In this document: positions 13,050 through 26,134 of the stretch, piece by piece | How positions within the stretch are numbered: position 1 is the stretch's first letter | Layout of the letters: each line of letters opens with the position of its first letter | Source of the DNA: Oxyura jamaicensis | Lineage: Eukaryota > Chordata > Aves > Anseriformes > Anatidae | Assembly: GCF_011077185.1 (NCBI RefSeq) | Contig: NC_048902.1 | Coordinates: 3,750,591-3,814,590, forward strand | Reading direction: 5' to 3' | Length of the DNA: 64,000 bases | Position numbers and translations under genes: made by a program | Notes under the pieces: generated by a model | What the model was told of the DNA's origin: nothing | Databases searched by the model: none | What the model saw: the letters and a program-made list of their open reading frames with translations, nothing else

Positions 13050-14110
13050 AGGTACGGGTGAAGGGGGACCGAAGACATCGTGAAAATCACCCAGAAGAAG
13101 GCAGCCTCGGCGTGCCCAGAGGTGGCGGTGCCTGTGCTCTCCCCGTCTGATCCAGCCGGCGGCCCGGCCCCTCGGCCTTTCCCTCACCTCCACCCGCTCG
13201 GCCCGGCCCTGCCCGGAGCCGCCTCAGCTCCTCCCGCTGACGGGGGAGAACAGCCCCGGCCGCCGGGCGGCCCCCAGCAGGCGGTACCTGCGCCCGGCGC
13301 TGGGCTGCAGCTGCAGAGGATTATTCTGGCCGCCCCTTTTCGTCCTGGCACCGTTTCCCGCAGCCTGAACAAAGCAGGAGCTGTTGCGCGTGGGTTTGTT
13401 TGTTTTTGTGTTGTTTTCCGCCGTTCGCGGTTTATAGGAGTGCTTTGGCCGCTCCGGCCTGAGGCAGGCCCGCGCTCCCCTCAGGGAGCCCGTGGGCGGG
13501 AATCGGCCGCGCGCGCGCCCGAGGCCGCCCCTCGCTCACCTGAGGGAGCGCCCCCGCAGGGCTCCGCCCGGCCCGGCTCGGCACGGCCCGGCCCGGCCCT
13601 GGACCCCTCCCCCGCAGGAGGGGGCGGGCGGTTGGCGCTCGGCTCCGGCGGCGAGCGCGGCACGAAGTTGTTGGGGATCCCGCTCGGAGGACGGGTGAGG
13701 AGAGGCGGCGGCGCGGGGAGCCGGGGGGGGCCGGGCGCGGCGGCGGCATCGCGGATCTCCTCACGGGGCCGGCACCGCGTAGCGGGGACGAGAAGCGCGG
13801 GGCTCCGCCGCGCCCCGTTCACCACCACCGCTCCGGAGGCCGAGGGCGCCGAGCTCTGTCCGGGCGTGAGGGAAGAGCGGCGCGGCTCTCCCCGAGGGCC
13901 GGCCGGGAGGGCGCGGGGCGCCTCAGCGGGAGCCTTGCCCTCAGGTGGGCTGAGGGGGCGCTGAGGGGAGCTGGGGGCCGGGGGCCGCCCGCATTCCTCG
14001 GGGGATTCCTGGCATTCCTGAGCTGGGGTTACTCGGGCTTCTTCAGCTCCCTTTTACGCCCCGAACGAGCGAATTTTTGGGAAAGGGTGTGTCCGCGCCG
14101 TGTGTGTTCG
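13050..14110 (+). promoter_or_regulatory. CGNL1: CpG island, probable CGNL1 promoter with non-coding exon 1
   Basis: GC content and CpG frequency rise abruptly here and fall again past about 14.1 kb, in an otherwise AT-rich window. Sp1/KLF-type GC boxes are present, for example GGGGCGGG at 13621-13628. A run of near-repeats of 'cccgg' lies at about 13567-13600, and a G-quadruplex motif at 13947-13984. There is no TATA box in a convincing position. The next exon downstream on this strand is the first coding exon of CGNL1, whose ATG lies only 19 bases inside the exon, so an upstream non-coding exon is required; known CGNL1 genes have one. Possible exon-1 donors are GG|GTGAGG at 13693-13700 and CAG|GTGGGC at 13942-13950. 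I cannot fix the start site. The island's 294-codon open frame is a GC artefact. A divergent transcript is possible. Confidence 0.75.
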
Positions 14111-14508
14111 GCTCCGTGGGAAAGGCTGCGAGTGGCGGTTCAGCCATTTCATTCTTCTTCCCAATTAACTTCGCATCTGATCCAATTTATGTCCCTCCCA
14201 TGCGATGACAACTTTATGGGGAGATCAGTGCTGCCATAAAACTTTTGTGGTGAATTTGGATTAGCATCTGCAGTTGACAAAAGAATAGTTGTACAGCTTT
14301 TATCTTAGTTTTTCACTTTTGTGAGTGTCGAGTTGTCGTTTTTTTTTTCTATTCTTTTTTTATTCCGAGGCAAAATATTTTTCAAAAATTCCCTGCAGTA
14401 CAGTTGGAATAATTATCACGGTAGAAATAGTGGATACCTCTCCTGGAAGGTGGTTTTGTTTCTCTGAACATCTACTTGCATGCATTCACGCAAGGTGAAT
14501 CCTGTAGA

Positions 14509-14515
14509 TGACTCA
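14509..14515 (+). promoter_or_regulatory. AP-1 consensus site in 5' intron 1
   Basis: TGACTCA is a perfect AP-1 (Jun/Fos) heptamer, about 400 bases beyond the CpG island. It lies close enough to act as a promoter-proximal intronic element of CGNL1. A single heptamer is weak evidence. Confidence 0.3.
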
Positions 14516-17500
14516 GAAGCCCCTTAGGATGTAATGATTTGTGGTATCTGTACGGAAGGTACTCATGTGAGGGATTTTGTGTCTGATGCTTTTTCTGACA
14601 ACAAATGATGTCACATCTCATCGGTAAGGTTCACTTTATAAAGCTGGTTTTAACAGACCTTTAAAACTTCGATAAAAGTTTTATGAAAACGGCAAAAACC
14701 ACTGATTACTTTTTTTTAAGGTGCTTTATGAGAACTTGTTTTGCTAGCAATTATTTTGTCTAGAAATGCCATTATTAAATTCTCTTTTTTCTCTCACTCA
14801 GAATAAATCTCCTTATGCACACAGTGTGTACTAAACCAGGTGTGATTACTGTTGATTAATATAAGGGTATACCATGTAGCTAATACATTTTTTTTTTTGC
14901 CTTTCTTTTTTCTTTTACTGGAGTGTAAGCTAGAACTCAGGTCTTTTTTTGTGAAAAGATTATAAATGGAAAGAAATCTTGCATGCGGTATTGGGATGTA
15001 CCAGTGGTAGCGTGGTAAGCAGAATGTTATACCAAGGGATTAAAAAAGTGTGTCATGTCATGAGTGACAATTAAAATACCTTTTATTGCGTATTATTATT
15101 TGCCTGAGAAATAGTCAGCTATATTTGCATCTGGATCTAGAGCAGAATATAGTATTATCTGTGTAGCTGTTCATAGGTTTTAAACAGAAAACTCAGTAAT
15201 ATTGCTTTCTAATATTTCTTCTTCTGATTTAAAATTGATGTAAGATAGTAAGATGGATTATCTTTCACGTAATAGAAGATAATCATTAGAAGATTTTTTT
15301 CAGGTTAATATTGAGATTTCTTATAATCATCTGGTATTCTGCATGTACATTTTTGAACTATAGGGGTGTTTTTCAAATGTATTAATCATTGCTTAAATAT
15401 ATATATATATAGTTCATTTACATACACCTTAGGTTGCAGTTGACAACTGTTTTTAAGCCCACTTGAGAGCAAATGCACACTGGAAAGGATTATTTTTTGT
15501 TGATGTCCATTATGTTATGAAAGTAATGAAGAAGCCAGGGTAATCATTGCTAATCTATGTGCTTACAGAATTTGTGGTGATATCCCAAACAGACTGTTTT
15601 AGGCTGCCTGAATTGCCTTCAAGCAGACCAACTTAGTATAATTTCTGTTAATTGCATTATTTAGATTCTCACTGTCACTGATAAAATGTCTGAGAGTGCA
15701 CTTAGGTTTCCTCCGATGGGGTATACACGGCGGGTGTGGAGTTCAGTTTATGGTAAAAATGGTTTGTGATGCTGTGGTGGAGTGAGGTGCTGAGGTAAAA
15801 TTCCTGTGAGGGAGCTTTACCTCAGTAAAAGGATGCCAGAGCAGGAACAAAGGATTTGTGACAATATTTTGTTTCTTTTGTATTGTGTAATAGGAAGTTG
15901 ATCTTTCTGGCAGTATTGGTGAAACTGGTTTGTCTAGAGTGTGCAATGTCACCTGAAATGTGTAGGTGAAATGGTGTGACCTCAAACTTGAATTTTTAAA
16001 TTGTTATGGAGCAATGTGAGATGAACATACTTACAGAGCTTTGTTCAAATTAATTTATTCAGCCTGGACTACAGTGGGCAGGTTATTAGTTTAAAAATAG
16101 CTGCCTTAAGGATTTGGGGGCCTAGTAATTCTGCTGATGTTAGAAATTGACCAAAAGTAGTCCAGCATAGTTTCATTCTGCAGCCTGGTGTTTTACCACT
16201 TCTGTTTTCTTAAAGACACAGTCGTAGTGATTTTGATGACGTTATTATCTGTCGTTTTTACTACGTTGAAAGTTGAAATTGTATGTTTTGATGTCACGCA
16301 TGCAAACCTGATTATGTCAAATGATGTTCAGCCTAGGGTAGTAAGAGAGGTCTATGTGTCTTAATAGAGGGGATGTATTAGCAATCTGGTCAAGATCACT
16401 GCTGGCAGGTTCCCGAAAAATGACAATGAACACTAAAATTGTGGGAACATTTTTCCCACCTCTGCACTATGTCTATACTGAACAGCAGCAGAAATTACAG
16501 AGCTGCATACTGTCTTGGTGTTCAGATAAAGCAGGCTTAATGACCAACTGTGTCTTGAATGGCCAGGATGTGGTGAAGATACTGGAATTTCTAACAAACT
16601 GTACTGGGGAATATGGTGATCTTGATGCATACTCAGCTTAGGTTTGGCATTTCACGGGTGGTTTTTGCATGTCTTGAATGCTGTGTTGGTAGTTTGTGCT
16701 TTAAAATTGCTTGAGGGAAAGTACTTTTTGTATTCATGGAGTGATTGTTTCAGGCATGTTTATCTGGAAACATTAACACCTTTTAGAAACTACTTTGACC
16801 TCGATTCTCAGAGTCATTTAAATCTAAATGGTAACATTTTTCAGCATATCTGAGTATGACAACGTAATGTTTAAGCCTGAAAAATTAACATGTTAGGAAT
16901 ATATGTGTTGTAGATCTAGTGAAGTGGTAGTCATGGAGTCACTACTGTTTGGGATTAGAGCTCAGTGTGTTTGCTGTGACCTTGAACCATCTCTGCCAAC
17001 AGAGCTGGCAGCCTCCTTGAAGGAGTTTATCCAAGTGTAGCCTTAAATCCTTCTGGTTTATTTGAAACAGAATGAATGACAAAATCCACAGCCAAAGATT
17101 TTAAGTACCTAGTGTAGTTTTTCTTTGTATGCCTTTAACTAAATTTTTAGCCGAGATGAACTGTGCTTTTAAAATGAAATTAATCCATCTTTTGTATTTC
17201 CAAGATCCAGTAACCCCATTGACAGTAACAGATCTAAAATGAACGTTCTATAATAATTTTATCATGTTCTACTTTATTGTGTTAAGATCAGAGAGCAATG
17301 AGGAATAGAGGTGATTGGAAAAACACTTTAGAGAGCTCTTCCACTTAAAAACAAAAGCACAACAACAGAAAACAACCCAAACCACCAGCAAGACTGGTAA
17401 GACTGGAAGATGCCTCATTTATTACCGCCACTGCCCCTTCTTTGAGGGTCTCCGTGCTGTGAGGGGCCGGCATGCCAGGAGCGCTGCCAGGAGCGTTACC

Positions 17501-18311
17501 ATTCAGATAGCCACATGCCTCCCAGCCGTCTGAGCATGACAAGAGTTTGACTCCAGGCATCTGCAGAGCTTAATAATTCTTCAGTTATATGTAAATTACT
17601 TACACTATTTTAATGTAGCTAAAATGCCATTCTGGAAACTATGAATATGCTACGAACAGGGGACTGGTTGGCTAGGCTGTCTTTGGTTACGCTTTCATAT
17701 GTATGTGCGTGCACATCCCATTTTTGTGGGTGTGCACGTGTGCATGCATGAAGTGTCACAGACACTTGCAGATAGTGTATAAGCAATTCTGTTGAAGGCT
17801 ACATAAAAGTGGGTAACAAAATTTGAGCTTTGATGTAGAGGTTATGTGAATCAAGCTCAGAATATTTTGTTCGGCCTTTAGAAGCTGTGAATGGGTTGGG
17901 GTTTGCCGTCATGGAGTCCTTTGCAGACCATTAGCTGTATAGAACAGCTGGAACAAATGTCTAGTATTTGCTCCCCTAATTGGTGCAACAGCAGCAGCCT
18001 TTATTTACAAGAACAATTGGAATGTAATGCTACCTTACAATTCCACAAACACTTTAACCCTCATAAAGAAGCAGGCCTACCTCTAATTTCCCCCCGCCCC
18101 CCCCCCCAGCTTCACACCCTCCAGTGGGAAGGCAGAAGAGCCAGGGTTGCGGGAGCTGGTTAAGCTTGAGCTCAGTGTAGGAGCACGGTCCACACTGGGC
18201 AGCTCTGGCCGTGTAGGCTCTGTAAGCCTCCGAAGTGATGTGGTCCTGGCGGAGCAGTCCAGCTTGCCGTGGAGCTCCCTAGTCCCTGCCTATGCCTCTG
18301 TGACCGAGCGT

Positions 18312-18323
18312 GATGATATCATC
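18312..18323. repeat. 12-bp perfect palindrome
   Basis: GATGATATCATC equals its own reverse complement. It lies inside the GC-enriched 18.1-18.36 kb part of intron 1. No matching known factor site is claimed. Confidence 0.8.
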
Positions 18324-21300
18324 TTGTTGTCTTGTGGTGGCTGGGCTCAGCGCCCACAGTTCTGACTGTGTATTTAAATTCTAAAATGCATGGTTGAGTT
18401 AGTTGAAAGAAGCTAGATGGGTATGAAGCCAAGTGTTTAAAGAATACAATGTAATTAAGACAAAGCTTAACAATAGAAATATGGGAGCCATAACCGGCTT
18501 GAATACACGTGAAGCTGTGGCCCTGTGTTGACTGAGTAAATAAGACTACTAGAGTCTACTTTATATGTAGTTTTTGTACTTAAATGGTTATGAATATCTT
18601 CTTAGAGACAAACGGTTTTGTGTATGTCTTCATATAGGTTAGTTAGTACATTTTGGTCTCTGCATGCAGTTTTACTAGTATTGTGCCTCCTTAATTTTAT
18701 TTAGAAATAAGCTACGCTCATAAAATCAAGGTTACGCTGGTTGCATGTGTTGTAGATCAGTTTTATTGCTGTAACTGTGATTTGTACAGTGAACATTATA
18801 TTTTTTGTGTGAAAATACTGAAGGTAATCTTGTGGTATGTGACATTTAAAGACAGGGAATAATTTTGGAGTAGGGTAACGCTTTTTAAAAGTAATATTAA
18901 AAATAATTTTATGTTCTGGAAGCACTGGCAAAACTTTTTAATGAAGGTTGCTCTCTTTCCATTTTTTGAGAAGGGCTTTCTAAAAGACACTTTCATTTTA
19001 ACAGAGTTGAGATTTTTGCCTGAGACTGTACAAACTATCAACAGGATACCCTTTTCTATTTAAACAATAATGGTGTCATTGGGATGTAATAAGATAATTT
19101 CCTTTGGAACAAAATACAAAGTTTCTAACACTGACAATTGGAGGAAAATGTAGTGAAACAACATAGAATCTCTTGTGGAGTGAGTCTAATCACATCAGAT
19201 GTTTGGATACAGACCAGCTATTGTATTTAAAAACACAAACTCCTTTTAGAATCTATAAGTATCCTTGTGTTACTCGTCTGTTGTTTCTGTCAATTCTATA
19301 GATATATGCACTCTGATAAACTAGAAGAGACTATATAAAAGTTCAATTTACTGACTTTATTTTTTTTAACCTTTTCTTTTGTGAGTTTGTCATAAAAAAG
19401 GAAAAATTGAGTATTCATATCATGTGATAATTAACTCTGAGATAAGTATTTACAAGGTTTTCTTGTTTGCTTTCTCTCTGAATTTAAAGTTTATAAAAGT
19501 TAATTGTGCTGCAGTGGTGTCAGGATACTTGGCAAGCTGATAGCCCCAGTAGGTTGGATTCAGTGCTGCTGGCAAAGAAGAGCTTGTACAGCTCTGTTAG
19601 CCTCTGTGGGACACAAAATACTATAGTGGTATAAATACACCTATATAAAGCTTGTACAAATATAACTATTAAGAAACAAGTGTAATGCTCCATGTTCCTC
19701 CAGTGATTTTACTGAATACCGTATTGTACATGACCTGGGACAAGCTGAGACAGCAGACATGAATCGATTTCTTGAAACTGTATTTCAGATATAAGTTGTT
19801 TTCTGTGTTAGTAGCATTTTAATGTGTTTCTAGCTTCTGATTGATTGCTTAGGATTTGGGAGAATCTAGAAACTTATTATCTCAGTAAAGAAAAATACAG
19901 CTTTTTAATTAATGATACAGAATTTGTATTGCAGTGGTAATACAGTTTATAATAGTGAAAATAGAGGAATTTGGAGTTCTCTTAATATTTATTGTCGTTA
20001 ACAAAAATCAAGGCTTTGATTTCTATTCAGCAAGCGAGGTTTTCAGGTCATACCGTATTTCTTTTGGGGATAAATCCTGTGAAATTATGACTAATTGAAT
20101 TCATACATAGCAGATTAAGAAATTGAGATATGTGCTATTTCCTTTTCTTCATTCAAACTTATGACAATTTATGAGACCTGAGGATCTGCCAAAATATCTT
20201 GTTGTTGACTCACAGCCACTGAAGCAGATTTTCCTTTTGAAAAAAAATAATAAACAAAACCTGCTAGTTGTCACACAGTTCAAGCATTTAGCTGATCTGT
20301 CACATACTTTCAAAGGACTAACATTATGTTGTACATTTGAGACATTGAGACTTCCTCACACAGAACATTTTTCAGCCAGAGGGAGTATGAACCAAGTGGT
20401 AAGCAAACGAACAGTGTTGTTAGGCCCAGCCTTTGCTCTAACTCATTTTTTTCTGTTCACAATCTTTCTTAAATGCAGCTCTCTTCTGGTCCTTGAAGAG
20501 GTGGCTATTAATATTCTGGTTTATTGGTTGAGCATCTGAATTAATATTTGGGCAGAATTGTGAAACTGAAATCCCTATCTCTAAGGCAGAAGATCTTAGA
20601 CTTACCAATGTACTACGCTGCTTCCAGGATAAATTTATAAAGTAATACTTGTAGTCCTTGCTAGCCTACCCGCAGCTACTTGCTTCCACTAACAGCTGTG
20701 GAAGAAAAGTGTTATTTTGAGTTTTTCCTCCTGTAGGGAAGTCTGGCATGGCATCCCTAGGCTGCTGTCTGAAATCTGGACAGAGAATGATATTTTCCAT
20801 GGAACAGAAATGAAAGTAATTGATTCAGAAACATTGAAATTTCGCCCCACTAAAATGTATTGCTGTGTTAGCATACATCTTTCTGTCCTCTGCACTTCTC
20901 TGTGGGTCAGTTTTCCTGGCTGGACTTTAGGCACAAACCTATTTGTATCCTGGTTTGGAGGCTGGAATTTTTACTTTCAAAGGGAGAGGTGTTGTTGTTG
21001 TTTTTAAGGTCAGAAGTGTGCAAAGTATTTTGAATATTATCAGTTTGCCTCAGAACTGTTTCACTATCTCATTTTATAGTCCCAAATCTAGAACTTTCAA
21101 ATTTTACTTTTATCCCTTCCACTCTCCTGTAAGCAGGAGACCAAGTAAACTCAGCTACGCCAGTTATTTTCCCTATAGACTAAAAGGAACAGACTGCAGC
21201 CCTGGCCCATTTTCCTTTGGCAGAAAGTCTCAAATTATAGGCAGCATTGAGTGATGTAGCTTCCCCTTATGCTTGCAATGTGTATTTATGAGATTGTGTT

Positions 21301-24300
21301 CCACCAAGTGTAAAAACATTACAGTTTTGGTCTTTCCATGAATTATCCTGTCTGCTTCCTTTGCTGTACCTTCACAGTATGCAAGTTTTCCTTCCTCTTC
21401 TCTCCCCAAGTTATTTCCTGTCCTTTCTTCATAGCACTGTATTGACCAAACACCCACTTTGTCTGATGTTGATGGTGCTTTCTGAACTGTCAGCTGGAGA
21501 GCAAACTCAGAGTTATGTAAAGCTGGAATACATATCTTACAGTTCCTTCCTGTCTTTTTGCTGTGCATGTGTGAAAAATCTGAACTAAGCATCCATCAAC
21601 TGTTACATCCCTCTTTTCTTTTTTTTATGGGTCGGGCTGTGTAAGTTCAAGATTTTCAAAAGTGATTCTACAGCTTTAAGATTCTTTTTCATTCATCCAA
21701 GAGCAAGAATTAGTAAAAAGCCAAATAACTCAAGGGCAAGGGCATTTAGCTAAATTCATTCCTCTGCAAAGGAGATAATGGTATGCCCTAATCCTCCTTT
21801 AATGAAAAATCTTTAGCTGATTCAGTTTTAGGAGTCTCGGGCTTATAATATTGGAGTTCACGTATTTCTGTCATCAAGAGAGCCAGGGAGGAGTCCTAGT
21901 GCAATGGGAAAAGTGGAGAAGTGAGATCCTTTTTATTCTTCCATATTTCTTCACTGGATGTATGCAAAAGGAGCGCATACACTGTACATACAGTATACAT
22001 ACTGTAACACAGTACCTGTGAAGGATCTGTGGCTCTTAGACATGGGCAGGGAACGTATCTGGTGGTGGGACCAGTAATAGTGCCAGTCAGCCAGTCAATA
22101 GTGCCACGTGCCAGTCAGCATCCCTGGGTTATGTCCCAGCAGTCTATCCAGCACAGCTAGACAGCTCGACTGCTGGAAGCAGAAAGTGAGAGGTGCTTTG
22201 TTGCAGACATGCTACAGGCATGCTTAGTAAGGAGGGTATAGGAGACAGGAAACAGAAGAACAAACTTCATATGCAGAGCATGGCATTTAACAGGACCGGG
22301 AAACCACGCTTTTGGATAAATCTGTCTTCTAGATTTGTCTAGAGAAGAACTGAAATGGATGAGCGGACACATTTCCATGCCTTTGTGATGCAGTCATGTT
22401 AGGAAGGCTGCAGAGCTGCTGGAGGAAACAGCCATCTCTGGCACAGAAATATGTTTCTCAAAAGCACTCTTTTTTTCTTTGTGTTGGCAGGGAGAACAGT
22501 AGGGGTTCCAAATTACAGGGATTTTATTTTGTAACATTGGTCTCAAATAACTCCTGGTAGCTAGCATTAAAATAGGTCGCATTAGCTGTGAAAGGACATG
22601 TTCTGGAGGCAGTATAAAAAATGTTCTTGACAGTTAAATCTTCAGTGTTCCTGTCCTGTGGTACTTTGCAAAGTATCGTATCACTGAAGAACAAACTGCT
22701 ACAGAAGAACATTCAGAGTATTGAATTTTCAGACGTTAGGCCCTCTCCTGACAAGTTCCCTTTCTGAACAGCAACGTTTCCATTTTTGGCAAAAATAAGT
22801 TAAGAAAAATGAGACCATTTCTCAGAAATTATAAAATATGGCACTTTCATACCAACGGAGGCCAGTGTTTTAAGTGATTGTTTGAAAGTCTTTGTAAAGG
22901 CTTATTTTAAAAAGAAATCATTAAAACTGAAAGACCTGAACAGCTTTGAGTGCTACTTTTTTGTTTGTTTACAAAAGCATTAAGCTTGAGCTGCACCAAG
23001 GCCATGTTGTTGCCAGAATACGTGATCTCGTTATTCCCTCAGTTGCTGATCTGATAGAAAATTGCCTTTTTTCTTTCCAGATCAGTAAAGCTGGTCTGGG
23101 TCACTGTGCAGCTGCATGGTTGTTGGCTTTGTCATAAAAAGAACGGGGTTTGTACAGCTGAGATAACGGGATGCCAAAACAGCAGCTCTTAGGGGGTAGA
23201 GTGTCATGGCCTGTGTTGTTCTAAGCCAGCTGCTAAAACGCAACGTTGAAATGAAGTAAGCACCCTTCAGAGCCATGTGTTCTGAACTTTTCAAGGAGAT
23301 ACATGATTGAAAATGACTCTTTTGCTGAAATCTGAAATAAAGGTGATTACCTGGGAAATAGAGTGAATCCTCTCTGATGACACGTGTAAAACATAACGCA
23401 TGGAGCAGATTTGCTTTGCTTGTGTCTGACTGTGATTCCTGGATCTTTAATTCTCTGTTCTTTTGGACTTGCTTGAGATGCAAAAGGCTTTATTGAGCTT
23501 GTTGATCAATAAATCCAGCTGCCTAAGTGTATCTGGTGTAACTGGAGAAAATTAGACTCTTTCTTTTCTGGAGCGTTTGCAAATTTTCAAGTAAAACTTT
23601 GTTGCTCAATAGTTTGACTAGTGAGCAGCACGTAAAGTTACCAGGCAGATGTAAATATACTTTCACTGTTCTGAACTGCAACTTTTCATCTCTGAAAGAT
23701 ATTGGTGGTTGCATGTCCTTGACTATATTCTCTGTCATTTTGGTAAGTGGAATATTTTCAGAGTAAAATGATTTCTTGAAGAAGTTATTTTATATGTCCT
23801 GATTAATTTGTAGGTGCTGTTGTGACATACAAGAGATAAGAACTGTCTTCGTAAAATAATAATATGACAGTGTCCTACTGAATTAACAATTTATGCATAA
23901 TCATTATTCTGTTTTCTGGAAAGAAAAAAGCCTCTCATTTTGTATTCTTTTAAAAAAAATCCTTTGATACTGCAAATTATTACTAACAAGATCATATAAT
24001 GCAAAATTGAAAGTATTGGTGTGGCAGAAAACCTGGACTCAAGATCTGTGTCTCCCTCAATAATAAAAAAACACTTTCTATTTTTGATAAGTAGTTGCAA
24101 TGAAATAACAAGCAGCCACACAAATAGGAAAAATCTCTTCTTAAGTACTGTTAAAATATCTAACCTCTTTTCATAAGCTTAAGAGTAAACAGACTGTTCT
24201 GTCATAACATTTGAGAGCTTTGGCAGCCTTAAAGAAGATTAAAACTAGACAGTTTTAGCTGTCAGTGCCCCCAGCTGCCTGCCACTCCCCTCTATCACGT

Positions 24301-24349
24301 CAGAACTTATTTCGTTTGTAGTACAGAAAACAAGGCTGATTGCATTTAC

Positions 24350-24529
24350 CTAGTGTGCCAAGCTGCAAATTTTCATGGCTGAGGTGTGCCCACACAAATG
24401 GTTCAGGAGTTCCTGTTTGGGAGATGGTGACGTCCATCAGAGGAGTGGGGTAGACAGATGGTGGAGTCACAGCGTCAGTCCTCTCATCCTGATCTATTGC
24501 TGTAAGCCTGCCAAAGTCTGGGATGCCAA
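24350..24529 (-). other. Candidate antisense exon of an unidentified gene (180 bp, phase 1-1)
   Basis: On the minus strand, a stretch containing 'catttttacacacacg' leads to 'tttcatag' and a possible acceptor. After 180 bases comes a donor, CACTAG|GTAAATG. One frame is open throughout and encodes about 60 residues, beginning GIPDFGRLTAIDQDERTD and ending HENLQLGTLG. The exon length is a multiple of three and both boundaries fall after the first codon base, as in shuffled extracellular modules. The composition (Pro, Thr, Asp, no Cys) is more protein-like than the neighbouring AT-driven frames. I do not recognise the family. No partner exons were found on this strand nearby, so it may be a lncRNA exon, a relic, part of a repeat, or chance. 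Confidence 0.3.
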
Positions 24530-25029
24530 CTATGAAACGTGTGTGTAAAAATGACTGACTATAATTACACAATTAACATCATTAGAGCTTTTAAGTTTTC
24601 TTTGGAAAGGGTGTGTATTAGTAAACACGCTAGACTTTTTTAATTAAAAAAAAGTTTACAATATTGAAAAAACAGTGTTTTCATGTATTGTAAAATAACA
24701 CTTTGATATTACGTAGATCATTCACTGGTCGGACGTTTAATAAAACAGGAACTCTAAGTAAAGCCTTCAGATATTTGAATGATTGGGCCAGCTGTCTTAT
24801 TTTCTTGTATATATGTTTTTCAGTTATGAAAAATAAAATGTTTTATTTAAAAATGTTTTTAAACTTTGTTTTCTATAAGATTTTATCATTTTATGTAATA
24901 AAATGAAGTATTTTAATACTCACAAACAAAACAAATGCACTTATTTCTTTGTAGTCTTTAAGAGACAAAAAAAAAAAAATACTACTGGTTACTTTTAACT
25001 AGATTGTTAACCTAACTACTGTTTCCACT

Positions 25030-25210
25030 ATTTGCCCCAGGGATGGGGCATCCACAGCTTCACTGGGTAACCTGGGCCAGTGCCTCACTGCCCTCTGAGT
25101 GAAGAATTTCTTCCTTATCTAGTCTAAACTTACAGTCATTTAGTTTAGAAACCCCTTGCCCTGTGTCACTATACTCCCTGATAAAGTCTCACCCCAAAGA
25201 GACTTTCTCT
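25030..25210 (-). mobile_element. Old CR1 LINE 3' fragment
   Basis: The + strand reads as the reverse complement of a CR1 3' region. It has 'catccacagcttcactggg' and 'cctgggccagtgcctcac', then 'gaagaatttcttcc' and 'ccttgccctgtgtcac'. It ends with 'ctccctgataaagtc'. The same ordered phrases recur in the CR1 at 46.6-46.75 kb. There is no ORF and no octamer tail, so it is a worn fragment. It lies antisense to CGNL1 in intron 1. Confidence 0.8.
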
Positions 25211-26089
25211 ATAAGAATGGAAAGCATAAAAGCTTCAAAATGCTAACTTTATTTGAAAACAAGTTTTGAACTTTAAAAAATACTTATTTTTTGTTGCATT
25301 GAGCAAATAACAATTTTGAGTTATTGATAAATGTAGCTAGATCTCAACAGGTTAAAGAACAGAGTAGAGAACCTGATTTCATTTCCAATCTCCAGTTACC
25401 ATTTATTAGATCAGCATAGCCTGGTTCCTTTGTAGTGCATATGCTGAGTTGCTGATCTGTATTGTCCTGTTTCTTTTTTCCTCCATTGTTTTCATAGCTA
25501 GCATCAGTGCAGCTCAGTAGCTGATTTCAGTGCTCTGGTCAAAAACCCACCAAATCAATGGCGATCACTTAATTGACTTCTGTGTGCCTAGAATAAGCTC
25601 TTGTTATTTTTACTTCGTCATTTTGTCTCTGCTTACACACAGAAACAGTGTAATTAATATGAGCTGTTATAAGTAATCATAAAGGAAGGCCAAATAATAT
25701 GGAAAAATACAAAGAACAGAAGCCCAAGATAATGAAATGTATAGGTACTGTGGTTTCTGTGTTCTCCCTCCTGCATTTTCGACTTCTTGTAGTCTTTGCT
25801 GGCTCATCTCTGCTTTTCCCTTCGTTATGTTTCTCTTCGTACTCCAAGAAGTCTTAAAAAGAGATCAAATTTGTAGTGTCAATTTATTTCCCTTTACTAA
25901 GTGATCTTAGCCCCTGTGATAACTAGCTCACTAAATCTTTTTGTATCTAAGAAGAACTTAAACAGTGAGAATACGTTTTTATTTCCTGCATCAAAATAAT
26001 CAATTATTATGTAGCATTGTATTTAGAGAAGCATATTTCATCAAACTCTCAAATGAAATGAGGCTGCTGTTGAGGAAGAGCTGGCAGTG

Positions 26090-26134
26090 TTTTTATTGGG
26101 AGAAGATTTTTATTGGGGCGGTGTTTTTATTGGG
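26090..26134 (+). repeat. Three copies of TTTTTATTGGG at 17-bp spacing
   Basis: TTTTTATTGGG occurs at 26090-26100, 26107-26117 and 26124-26134, an exact 17-bp period with short variable linkers. A fourth, decayed copy (gtttttgagggg) follows at about 26141. Each copy contains ATTGG, the reverse of CCAAT, the NF-Y core. It may be a simple minisatellite with no function. Confidence 0.8.

Noticed and set aside
13080..13964. 294-codon open frame in the CpG island, with overlapping long frames on both strands
   Set aside because: GC-rich DNA lacks stops by composition. The product is low-complexity Pro/Ala/Gly/Arg, and long frames exist on both strands at once. The region is better explained as a promoter island.
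20171..21592. Cluster of 75-122 codon frames on both strands
   Set aside because: Compositions are atypical, frames overlap on opposite strands and no exon boundaries make a chain.
23082..23483. 133-codon minus-strand frame in intron 1
   Set aside because: No family resemblance or exon signals; consistent with chance in a 14-kb intron.
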